A stretch of 5,453 bases of DNA from the NCBI GenBank assembly GCA_029287555.1, contig JARFQX010000693.1, forward strand, positions 1 to 5,453. Direction: 5' to 3'. The stretch comes from Rubripirellula sp. Its GTDB lineage: Bacteria; Planctomycetota; Planctomycetia; Pirellulales; Pirellulaceae. Below are positions 1 through 5,453 of this stretch, piece by piece; positions within the stretch are counted from its first letter, which is position 1; the number at the start of each line of letters is the position of its first letter. The position numbers and the translations under genes were made by a program. The notes under the pieces were generated by a model. It was given only the letters and a program-made list of their open reading frames with translations, made no database searches and was not told the origin of the DNA.

Positions 1-957
1 CCCGACGAGCGACTCGCCCGGATCGCCAAGTACATCGACACGCAATAGATTCTTCCGGCGACTTTGAAGCTGGTTGACATCGCGGGAATCGTCAAAGGGG
101 CCTCCGATGGTGAGGGTCTGGGGAACAAATTTCTTAGCCACATCCGCGAGGTCGACGAAATCATTCAAGTCGTTCGATGTTTCGAGGATCCCGATGTGAC
201 GCACGTCGCCGTTGCGGTCAGCCCGATTGAGGACATCGAAAGGATCGAGACCGATTTGATGCTCGCCGACATCCAGACATTGGAAAACGATCGGGGTAAG
301 GCGGAGCGGACGGCTCGAAGCGGCGTAAAGGAGGCGTAGTTGTGGGTTTACGTGTTTCAAAAGTGCAATCGACACTTGGCCGAGGATAAGCCGCTGCGAA
401 CCCTCGACCTGTTACCGGCCGAATTGGCCGCGATCTCCAGCTACGGGTTGATGACCGCGAAACCAATTCTTTACGTTGCCAATGTGGGTGAGGATGATCT
501 GCAGGGGCAGGATCCGCTGGTCGATCGAGTCCGCCAACACGCCGAAACCTCGGGAGCCTCAGTGGTATGCGTGTGTGCGAAACTCGAAGCGGAAATTGCG
601 GAATTGGACGAAGCGGACCGGGCGGAGATGTTGGTCGAGGTCGGATTGGAACAACCCGCACTGAGCCAAATTGCTCGTGAAGCCTATCGAACGCTGGGAC
701 TACAGAGCTATTTTACTGCCGGAGAAAAAGAGATTCGGGCCTGGACGATTCCGATCGGTGCCACCGCGCCCCAAGCAGCCGGTGTCATTCACACCGACTT
801 CGAACGGGGGTTCATCCGGGCAGAGGTCTACACGCTCGAGGACTTGGAGACCTACCACAGCGAGAAAGAGATCCGGCAGGCCGGCAAACTGCGAGTCGAA
901 GGCAAGAGCTATGTCGTGCAAGATGGCGACATTTGCCACTTCTTGTTCAACGTGTAA
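1..957 (+). pseudogene. ychF: Redox-regulated ATPase YchF (OLA1 family), 5'-partial, interrupted by two in-frame TAG codons
   Basis: YchF/OLA1 is a cytosolic Obg-related P-loop ATPase that binds ribosomes and is linked to stress and redox responses. The frame starting at base 1 reads from the family's PDPRL-like segment (here PDERL, about residue 47 of E. coli YchF) to the standard C-terminus HFLFNV. Visible landmarks are the G3 motif DIAG with GIVKGAS (from base 76), LGNKFLSHIRE, VVRCFED, the G4-like NVGE, CAKLEAEIAEL, and the TGS domain with FTAGEKEIRAWTIP, GATAPQAAG and HTDFERGFIRAE. The P-loop lies upstream of the window. With about 46 missing residues the total is about 364, against 363 in E. 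coli, so there is no net indel. TAG at 46-48 sits where E. coli has Arg (QRTLP). TAG at 337-339 sits where E. coli has Lys (DKDAKAE). A TAA ends the gene at 955-957. Taken literally, the open pieces are 1-45, about 64-339 and 340-957 (TTG start, 205 aa). It could be a recent pseudogene, a split gene, a readthrough gene or the result of base errors. Family assignment is very secure; functional status is open. Confidence 0.9.
327..334 (+). promoter_or_regulatory. Perfect Shine-Dalgarno match before TTG 340 inside ychF
   Basis: AAAGGAGG is fully complementary to the usual 16S rRNA 3' tail. It lies five bases before TTG at 340, which directly follows the in-frame TAG at 337-339. This arrangement could let ribosomes that stop at the TAG restart and make the 205-residue C-terminal part of YchF. 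Caveat: the same bases encode Val-Lys-Glu-Ala, and Lys-Glu-Ala is expected here by homology, so the motif may be a by-product of coding sequence. Confidence 0.4.
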
Positions 958-973
958 CTAAACAGATTCATCT

Positions 974-980
974 GGAGAAG
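974..980 (+). promoter_or_regulatory. Ribosome binding site of the EamA-like gene
   Basis: GGAGAAG ends five bases before the ATG at 986. It supports that start, in a window where most other starts lack a clear Shine-Dalgarno sequence. Confidence 0.6.
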
Positions 981-985
981 CATTT

Positions 986-1549
986 ATGAAATGGTTGGCA
1001 ATCGCTTGTGCACTTGGAGTCGCATTGTGCTGGGGTCTCTACGGTCCAACGCTTTCCAACGCGCGGGCACCCAATCGGGAATGGGGGCCATTCAAGCCAT
1101 ATGTCTTCATTGGCATGGCCTACCTGGTGATCGCGATCCTTGGCGGTGCGATCATGATGAAGGTGGCGTTCAACGACAACTTCGATTACACCGGCCAATA
1201 CCAGCCAGCGATGAAGTTCGGATTTCTGGCCGGATGTCTCGGAGCACTCGGAGCGCTGGCGCTGACCTTCGCCCTGACCAAGGCGGGCGGAAAGCCATCG
1301 TATGTGATGCCGATCGTGTTTGGCGGCGCCGTAACGGTGAATGCGATCGTTGCCTACTTTAGTTTGCATGATGGAGAATACGTCAATCCGTTGATGTGGG
1401 TTGGCATGGTGCTGGTCGTCATCGGGATCTGCTTGACGGCGGGCTACACGCCCCACGGGCATCCGCCGGCCAAACCGGCGGCGAGTCCGACGCTGGAGGA
1501 AACCTCGGCCTCGACCAACGCAACCACGGCCGATCCATCCACGAGCTGA
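986..1549 (+). CDS. Half-size EamA/DMT-like integral membrane protein
   Basis: This 187-residue inner-membrane protein has about five hydrophobic helices, at residues 3-22, 38-60, 76-98, 105-127 and 134-154. They are followed by a hydrophilic tail (155-187) rich in Pro, Ala, Ser and Thr. Residues 85-154, with FALTKAGGKPSYVMPI and the ending VGMVLVVIGICLTAG, resemble the second half of a drug/metabolite transporter (EamA) repeat. Full DMT proteins have about ten helices, so this one is half-size and may work as a dimer. The substrate cannot be inferred. The ATG at 986 has a good ribosome binding site. The gene starts 28 bases after ychF with no visible terminator between, so cotranscription is likely. 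Its TGA overlaps the next gene's ATG by one base, suggesting translational coupling. Family assignment is moderate; the membrane nature is clear. Confidence 0.8.
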   Translation: MKWLAIACALGVALCWGLYGPTLSNARAPNREWGPFKPYVFIGMAYLVIAILGGAIMMKVAFNDNFDYTGQYQPAMKFGFLAGCLGALGALALTFALTKAGGKPSYVMPIVFGGAVTVNAIVAYFSLHDGEYVNPLMWVGMVLVVIGICLTAGYTPHGHPPAKPAASPTLEETSASTNATTADPSTS

Positions 1550-1908
1550 TGAGTGAAACATCGAACGACCCGATGTCATCCGTGCGGGCGATCGACACCG
1601 AGATTCCGCACGTTTGGATGATCCGCACCTTCCTGAAGCACGCCGATGAAGCCGAGGACGACGAGGATCTTCGGGACATCGTCCGAGACCTGTACGACTT
1701 CATCCTGGCGGTCGGCCCGGTCGAAGAGGTGGACGACCCGGCTATTTACCTCAAGATGGCCAAGAAGAAGCTGGGGAAACTCAAGCGAGCGACCTCCTTG
1801 TACGAGGAAATCCAGCCCGAGGTGAGCGGCCACACCAATTTCGTGATGGCCGCTCGGTCGCTCCGTAACGCCGTCGATCGCATCGCAGCGATTGTTGCCG
1901 AGTTGTAA
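1549..1908 (+). CDS. Conserved-looking small acidic helical protein, function unknown
   Basis: This 119-residue soluble protein has no signal peptide or membrane segment. I chose the ATG at 1549 because it overlaps the preceding TGA in a TGATG junction, typical of coupled translation. An upstream extension in the same frame would lie inside the transporter-like gene. Residues 18-60 are strongly acidic (DTEIPHVWMIRTFLKHADEA, then an Asp/Glu run and DLRDIVRDLYDF). Residues 64-83 hold a basic helix (KMAKKKLGKLKRA), and 84-119 form another predicted helical stretch ending in AIVAEL. I recognise no catalytic motif. It feels like a planctomycete-specific conserved hypothetical, but that is memory rather than a search. 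The overlap suggests it is made together with the membrane protein and might be its cytosolic partner, which is inference only. Confidence 0.78.
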   Translation: MSETSNDPMSSVRAIDTEIPHVWMIRTFLKHADEAEDDEDLRDIVRDLYDFILAVGPVEEVDDPAIYLKMAKKKLGKLKRATSLYEEIQPEVSGHTNFVMAARSLRNAVDRIAAIVAEL

Positions 1909-2213
1909 CTCCTGGTTGCGGACCTCCCTGAATTCCCGAAGCGAAAAAGTTCCAGCCTTCCGCGGCGATCGGGGTGGACCGAATCAAGCAAGCAGGTGAC
2001 TGGCCGGATCGTCGGTTGCCACCTTGCGCACCGTGGAACTGCGTTTCCAACAACGGGTTCGCTCGCCGACAGCGATATGCCGGCCCAATTTCCGCCCCAC
2101 TGCCTCACTGCCTCACTGCCCCACTGCCCCACTGCCCCACTGCGCCACTGCCTTTCTTCCCCACTGCCTTTCTTCCAAAACCGCTCTAGCGACCGTTCTC
2201 CGCTTCTTGCTAG
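1909..2213. other. Intergenic region with no supported gene
   Basis: These 305 bases separate the coupled pair from the lipoprotein gene. Open frames crossing it on both strands have composition dominated by the octamer repeat (Pro-Leu-Pro-His-Cys or Gly-Gln-Trp-Gly-Ser type runs) and look non-coding. I see no convincing -35/-10 promoter, hairpin-plus-T-run terminator, tRNA or riboswitch. The promoter for the lipoprotein and YfhO-like genes probably lies here, but I could not place it. The only clear structure is the tandem repeat at its 3' end. Confidence 0.6.
2095..2176. repeat. Octamer tandem repeat, consensus CCCCACTG, with interleaved CCTTTCTT units
   Basis: Seven consecutive 8-base units run from 2095 to 2150: CCCCACTG, CCTCACTG twice, CCCCACTG three times, CGCCACTG. 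CCTTTCTT (2151-2158), CCCCACTG (2159-2166) and CCTTTCTT (2167-2174) follow, then CC. The 3' end therefore shows a 16-base higher-order period. The minus strand is G-rich, with GGGG tracts spaced by CAGT. The array ends about 80 bases before the likely lipoprotein start, within the probable leader or promoter region. Unit-length periodicity points to slippage-prone microsatellite-like DNA rather than a CRISPR, since there are no unique spacers. Confidence 0.9.
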
Positions 2214-2258
2214 TTGAAGAATCCGTTTGGTTTCGTCGCCCCGTTGGAAGCACCCGTT

Positions 2259-2693
2259 TTGTTGCCCGTCAACGACTCGTCTCGTTTCGGTCTGCTGTTG
2301 CTATGCCTGATGTCGCTGAGCCTCTCGGGGTGCGTTCGTCGGCGGATGACGGTGCGTACCAACCCGCCCGGAGCAACGGTTTCGGTCGACAACCAAGTGA
2401 TTGGCACGACCCCCGCGGCGACCAATTTCGTCTACTATGGGTCTCGAGAGTTTCGGATTGAAAAAGATGGGTATCGGACCGAGACGGTTGTCCAGAAGAT
2501 CCACCCACCGTGGTATGAGTTTCCCGGGCTTGATTTCATCAGCGAGACGCTTTGGCCGGGTGAGATTCGTGATGAGAGAATCATCGACGTGGAATTAGTA
2601 CCGAAAGAACTCGCGCCCGCGAATGAGGTGGTTCAGCGAGCCGATTCACTTCGCAACCAATCACGAACCGGTATCGTGACCGCCCCCAAGTGA
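2259..2693 (+). CDS. PEGA-domain lipoprotein
   Basis: The product is a small envelope protein of about 144 residues with a lipoprotein signal: a short N-region with one Arg, the hydrophobic core FGLLLLCLMSLSL, then the lipobox LSGC, whose Cys codon is 2331-2333. After cleavage comes VRRRMTVRTNPPGATVSVDN and IGTTPA, the hallmark PEGA-type beta domain, through FRIEKDGYRTE. A segment with PPWYEFPGLDF and EIRDER follows, which I associate with a planctomycete PEGA lipoprotein group. PEGA domains are usually surface or periplasmic binding modules; no enzyme motif is visible. The frame has no ATG before the signal. TTG at 2259 gives a normal-length signal and has GGAAG eight bases upstream; TTG at 2214 or 2262 is also possible. 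The frame is closed by TAG at 2211-2213. The YfhO-like gene begins nine bases after the TGA, suggesting an operon. Confidence 0.85.
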   Translation: MLPVNDSSRFGLLLLCLMSLSLSGCVRRRMTVRTNPPGATVSVDNQVIGTTPAATNFVYYGSREFRIEKDGYRTETVVQKIHPPWYEFPGLDFISETLWPGEIRDERIIDVELVPKELAPANEVVQRADSLRNQSRTGIVTAPK

Positions 2694-2702
2694 TCGACCA
2701 TC

Positions 2703-5270
2703 ATGCGACAAGCCACCGCGAGCATTCTGGTCGCGCCGCTTGCCATTGTGTTGTTGATGGGATCCGCGTTGGTGGGCGTCGATCGACTGGGCTTTCGCGA
2801 CGTCAGCCATTTCTACACTCCGCTCTACGACTACGTGGCGGAGCGTCAATCGGAACGGTGGTCGTCACTTTGGAATCCGCTTGACCAAACCGGTATTCCA
2901 CTCGCTGGCGAGACGACGACGGCTGTCTTCTACCCGCTTCGCTGGATCGTTTACCAGCTTGTGGCCGACGCTGACGTGGCGATGTCGTGGTACATTGCCC
3001 TGCATCTGATCCTCGCCTCGGTCAACGCATGGATCGCGGCCCGATGGGCGCGGGTCTCGCCGATGGGTGCTGCTGTCGCCGCGATCGCTTATGCCCTGTC
3101 CGGCAGCGTCTTCTTTCTCTACACCAATCCCCCGTTTCTCGTCGGTGCCTCTTGGATGCCACTGGTCTTGGCCTGGCTGATCGTGCCCGGAGCGCCGCGG
3201 ACTTCGATGCGGATGTGGGTTGCATCGATCGCTTTGGCCATGATGATCCTGGGTGGAGACCCTCAGACGGCGTTTCACGCGATGGTGATGGGAGCCACGG
3301 TTTGGATCACACGTCGAATCCGTGGACTGGAATCAGCTTCTTCGATTGGCCCCCTCCTTTTCGTGCCGACGGTGGCCGCCTGCCTTGCGGCGCCGCAAAT
3401 TGCTGCGTCCCTTGATTGGAGTCGACGAAGCGACCGGGTGCTCGAGAAGGAGACAGGGCGTTCCTGGTTCGCGCCGCCGGTGGTGGGCAGCAAGCGTTAT
3501 CAGGCGTTTCAGTTCTCGTTGCCGCCCTGGCATGCCGCGGAACTCCTCACCCCGGAAGCCTCCGGCCGTTTGTATCCGATCAATGAACGGATCAGCCGAC
3601 TATTGCCCGGCGACGGTCGGATGTGGACGCCATCGATCTACATGGGCATGCTTGTTGCGATCGCCTTGCTGGTGCGAGTCTCACGCTGTCGAGCCGATGG
3701 AATCGATGCATGGTTTGGATCGGCGCTCCTGGCGATCCTGTTGGCGATGGGGCCCTTCGGTTTCGTTTGGTGGCTGCAAGCGACCCTGGGAGCGTTGCCG
3801 GATTGGGACAGTGCCGTCGGAGGGCCCTACTGGATCCTCTATCACGCGCTGCCGGGGTACGAGTCGTTTCGTTACCCCGCGAAATGGTTGACATTCTTTG
3901 CGCTCGGTGGTGCGATCACAACGGCACGCCTGATCGACCAGCCCGATGGCCGCGCGCAAGTATCGAAGTATTCCCGCGTGTTACTGTTTTTGGTCGTAAT
4001 TGGTACGATCGCAATGTGGTTGGGCTCTTCCATCGAGGCTTTGTTCAACGACGGCGTGGACGAAGCGATGGCCAAGGACGAGTTCTGGGGACCGCTGCGG
4101 GTGGAGGGCTACCTCGCGCAAATGACTCGCTCGCTGATTCACTCCAGCGTCGTCGTGGCAATTCTCAGTTGGTGCTTGTGGCGCGAGAGCTCCGCTCGCC
4201 TTTCTCACACCGGCCTGCTTGCGTCACTCGTGTTGTTGATCGCTATCGACACCTCCCTCAGCGCGCGCAGCATGTTGATGCGGATCCCCAGCGCGACCGA
4301 ACGTGCGCTGGTCGACCAGTACGATGCCATCGACGGCCTGAGCGACGGACGGTGGATGCGAACGCAGTCGGGAGGTGGCTGGCCACGGGCTTGGTCCGAG
4401 ACGAGTCGTGATCGAAGGGCGGTGGAGGTGGAAGCAAGTGGACGTGCCTCTCTGTTCGGCCGCTGGCATCTGCCGCAAGGCGCCGCGGTGTTGAACAACA
4501 TGGTTTCCATTCAGAGCCGCGAAATGGACCTGTTTTGGGAGGCGGCCCGATCTGTCGGTGCTGGCTTATCCAGACGAGAGCGAGTGGAATTTTGGGCCGC
4601 GATGCGAAATTGGCTCAACGTTCGAGGGATCTTGCATTCGAGCAGCCGCACCCGGGAAATCACCATCGATCAACATCGCTACCAAATGGTGGACCGGGCA
4701 ACCCGCGCCGAACCCGAGCCTCGTGATTTGATCCGACCGCACTGGAAGTGGACCGTGAGGGAACAAACGCAACCCGATTTGGCTGGCATGTCCGCACGCC
4801 TCAAGGCAATTGCCGCGGGAGATGGCGGACCGGTGGTACAAGTCAAGACAAAGTCCGGTTTGGAACTTGTCTCTCCTCCGTTTCAATCTGACGCGGCCAA
4901 TTGCTTCGTTCGAGCGGCTCGCCAAACCGCCGAGTCTGCAACGTTTGATATTGAATTGTCATCGCCCGCACTGATGACGCGTTGCGTTTATCAGGATGGC
5001 AACTGGTCCGCGTTGGTCGAATCAGAGGGTGCGGGGGCGGCGATGCCGACGGAGGTGTACCAGGTCGACTTCCTTCAGCAAGGGGTGATCTTGCCGGCGG
5101 GCCAACACCGACTGCATTTTCGTTATCGCCCTTGGTGGCTCTTCGGTTCGCTCATCCTGGCAACGATCGCCTGGTTGGGGATGCTGCTTGGCCTTGCAAG
5201 TCGCTTCGCCGCATTGCGCAGAACGATTGGCCTACCCACGATGACCGAACCACTGCGCGGCGACGGATGA
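2703..5270 (+). CDS. YfhO-like GT-C-fold multi-pass membrane protein
   Basis: This 855-residue inner-membrane protein resembles the YfhO family (GT-C glycosyltransferase-like proteins implicated in modifying cell-wall or surface polymers). Residue 5-25 is a first helix, followed by a loop with FRDVSHFYTPLYDY (31-44), where an acidic residue typical of GT-C catalytic loops sits, and WNPLDQTGIPLAGE (57-70). About eleven more hydrophobic segments follow between residues 92 and 520. The loop PGYESFRYPAKW (384-395) matches the Phe-Arg-x-Pro signature common in these proteins. Residues 521-810 form a large soluble domain. Its end, with DGNWSALV and PAGQHRLHFRYRP, resembles the YfhO C-terminal beta segment before the last helix (811-832). 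The ATG at 2703 has no clear Shine-Dalgarno sequence. The gene follows the lipoprotein gene closely and converges on mnmE. The sugar donor and acceptor cannot be deduced, and catalytic activity is inferred from the fold only. Confidence 0.85.
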   Translation: MRQATASILVAPLAIVLLMGSALVGVDRLGFRDVSHFYTPLYDYVAERQSERWSSLWNPLDQTGIPLAGETTTAVFYPLRWIVYQLVADADVAMSWYIALHLILASVNAWIAARWARVSPMGAAVAAIAYALSGSVFFLYTNPPFLVGASWMPLVLAWLIVPGAPRTSMRMWVASIALAMMILGGDPQTAFHAMVMGATVWITRRIRGLESASSIGPLLFVPTVAACLAAPQIAASLDWSRRSDRVLEKETGRSWFAPPVVGSKRYQAFQFSLPPWHAAELLTPEASGRLYPINERISRLLPGDGRMWTPSIYMGMLVAIALLVRVSRCRADGIDAWFGSALLAILLAMGPFGFVWWLQATLGALPDWDSAVGGPYWILYHALPGYESFRYPAKWLTFFALGGAITTARLIDQPDGRAQVSKYSRVLLFLVVIGTIAMWLGSSIEALFNDGVDEAMAKDEFWGPLRVEGYLAQMTRSLIHSSVVVAILSWCLWRESSARLSHTGLLASLVLLIAIDTSLSARSMLMRIPSATERALVDQYDAIDGLSDGRWMRTQSGGGWPRAWSETSRDRRAVEVEASGRASLFGRWHLPQGAAVLNNMVSIQSREMDLFWEAARSVGAGLSRRERVEFWAAMRNWLNVRGILHSSSRTREITIDQHRYQMVDRATRAEPEPRDLIRPHWKWTVREQTQPDLAGMSARLKAIAAGDGGPVVQVKTKSGLELVSPPFQSDAANCFVRAARQTAESATFDIELSSPALMTRCVYQDGNWSALVESEGAGAAMPTEVYQVDFLQQGVILPAGQHRLHFRYRPWWLFGSLILATIAWLGMLLGLASRFAALRRTIGLPTMTEPLRGDG

Positions 5271-5309
5271 TGTGTGATCGGCGCGCTTGCCAAGGGATGA
5301 AGGCCGCAG

Positions 5310-5453
5310 CTACTTTCCGATGCAGAAACGACTAAAAACGCGATCGAGGATATCGTCGGTGTAGACCGCCCCGGTGACTTCGCCAAGACTCTCGGCCACG
5401 GTACGTAGCTCGGTCGCAACAAATTCGTGACCTTGGGCCCCTTGGGTTAAGCG
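5310..5453 (-). CDS. mnmE: tRNA uridine-5-carboxymethylaminomethyl modification GTPase MnmE, C-terminal 47 residues
   Basis: MnmE (TrmE), with MnmG, modifies the wobble uridine of certain tRNAs in the cytosol, using GTP and a folate-derived one-carbon unit. Only the C-terminus is in the window; the gene continues past base 5453. The frame reads GEVTGAVYTDDILDRVFSRF and then CIGK, followed by the stop. The FCIGK ending is the family's hallmark, its Cys being the conserved functional cysteine. The preceding GEVTG and DDILDR segments match the E. coli order (SEITG, DDLLGR). The stop codon is TAG (5310-5312 on the + strand reads CTA), placed exactly at the conserved end. The gene converges with the YfhO-like gene, leaving 39 bases between stops. 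No clear terminator hairpin is visible there. Confidence 0.95.
   Translation of the reverse strand, partial: RLTQGAQGHEFVATELRTVAESLGEVTGAVYTDDILDRVFSRFCIGK

Noticed and set aside
218..661. 147-residue open frame on the minus strand opposite ychF
   Set aside because: It is rich in Pro and Arg with no recognisable motif, and lies antisense to a conserved protein frame: a shadow of GC-rich codon use.
1..957. Pyrrolysine or genome-wide amber recoding as the explanation for the ychF stops
   Set aside because: mnmE in the same window ends normally at TAG, no Pyl machinery is visible here, and YchF is not a known Pyl protein. Kept only as a possibility to check, not as a call.
968..1579. 203-residue open frame on the minus strand opposite the EamA-like gene
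   Set aside because: The + strand frame has clear transmembrane helices and a ribosome binding site. The minus frame has Arg/His/Gln-rich shadow composition.
2095..2176. CRISPR-like array
   Set aside because: Units are only 8 bases and directly abut, with no spacers and no cas genes, so it is a simple tandem repeat.
1974..2189. Short + strand frame crossing the octamer repeat
   Set aside because: Its second half is a low-complexity Pro-Leu-Pro-His-Cys run produced by the repeat, and the first half resembles nothing and has no ribosome binding site.
5271..5309. Bidirectional terminator between the convergent genes
   Set aside because: The 39-base gap shows only a 3-base-pair GGC/GCC pairing and no T run, too weak to call.

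Overview
The window looks like part of a planctomycete chromosome, most likely close to Rhodopirellula. This is inferred from the style of several encoded proteins: a PEGA lipoprotein with a planctomycete-like tail, a YfhO-like membrane protein, and a small acidic helical protein of a type I associate with this phylum. Weak or absent ribosome binding sites at several starts and an octamer repeat in an intergenic region fit the same picture. No database search was possible, so the taxonomy is tentative.

Layout: (1) Bases 1-957 (+) encode the YchF/OLA1-type P-loop ATPase from about residue 47 to the C-terminus. The reading frame has no indel, but two in-frame TAG codons (46-48 and 337-339) interrupt it. 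(2) 986-1549 (+) is a five-helix membrane protein resembling half of an EamA/DMT transporter. Its stop overlaps the start of (3), a 119-residue acidic helical protein (1549-1908), in a TGATG junction. (4) 1909-2213 is a gap without a gene, ending in a C-rich octamer tandem repeat (2095-2176). (5) 2259-2693 (+) is a small PEGA-domain lipoprotein with a non-ATG start. (6) 2703-5270 (+) is an 855-residue YfhO-like GT-C-fold membrane protein, nine bases after the lipoprotein. (7) 5310-5453 (-) is the C-terminal end of mnmE, convergent with the YfhO-like gene.

Functionally there appear to be two + strand transcription units: ychF with the transporter-like gene and the helical protein, and the lipoprotein with the YfhO-like protein. 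The second pair suggests an envelope or glycan role. The tRNA-modification gene mnmE faces them from the other strand.

The most notable observation is the interrupted ychF. Both stops are amber, the frame is intact for about 950 bases, and the second stop is preceded by a perfect Shine-Dalgarno match and followed at once by a TTG. However, mnmE in the same window ends in TAG exactly at its conserved FCIGK terminus, so TAG does act as a stop here. Recent pseudogenization, a split gene with restart, local readthrough, or base errors remain the candidate explanations.
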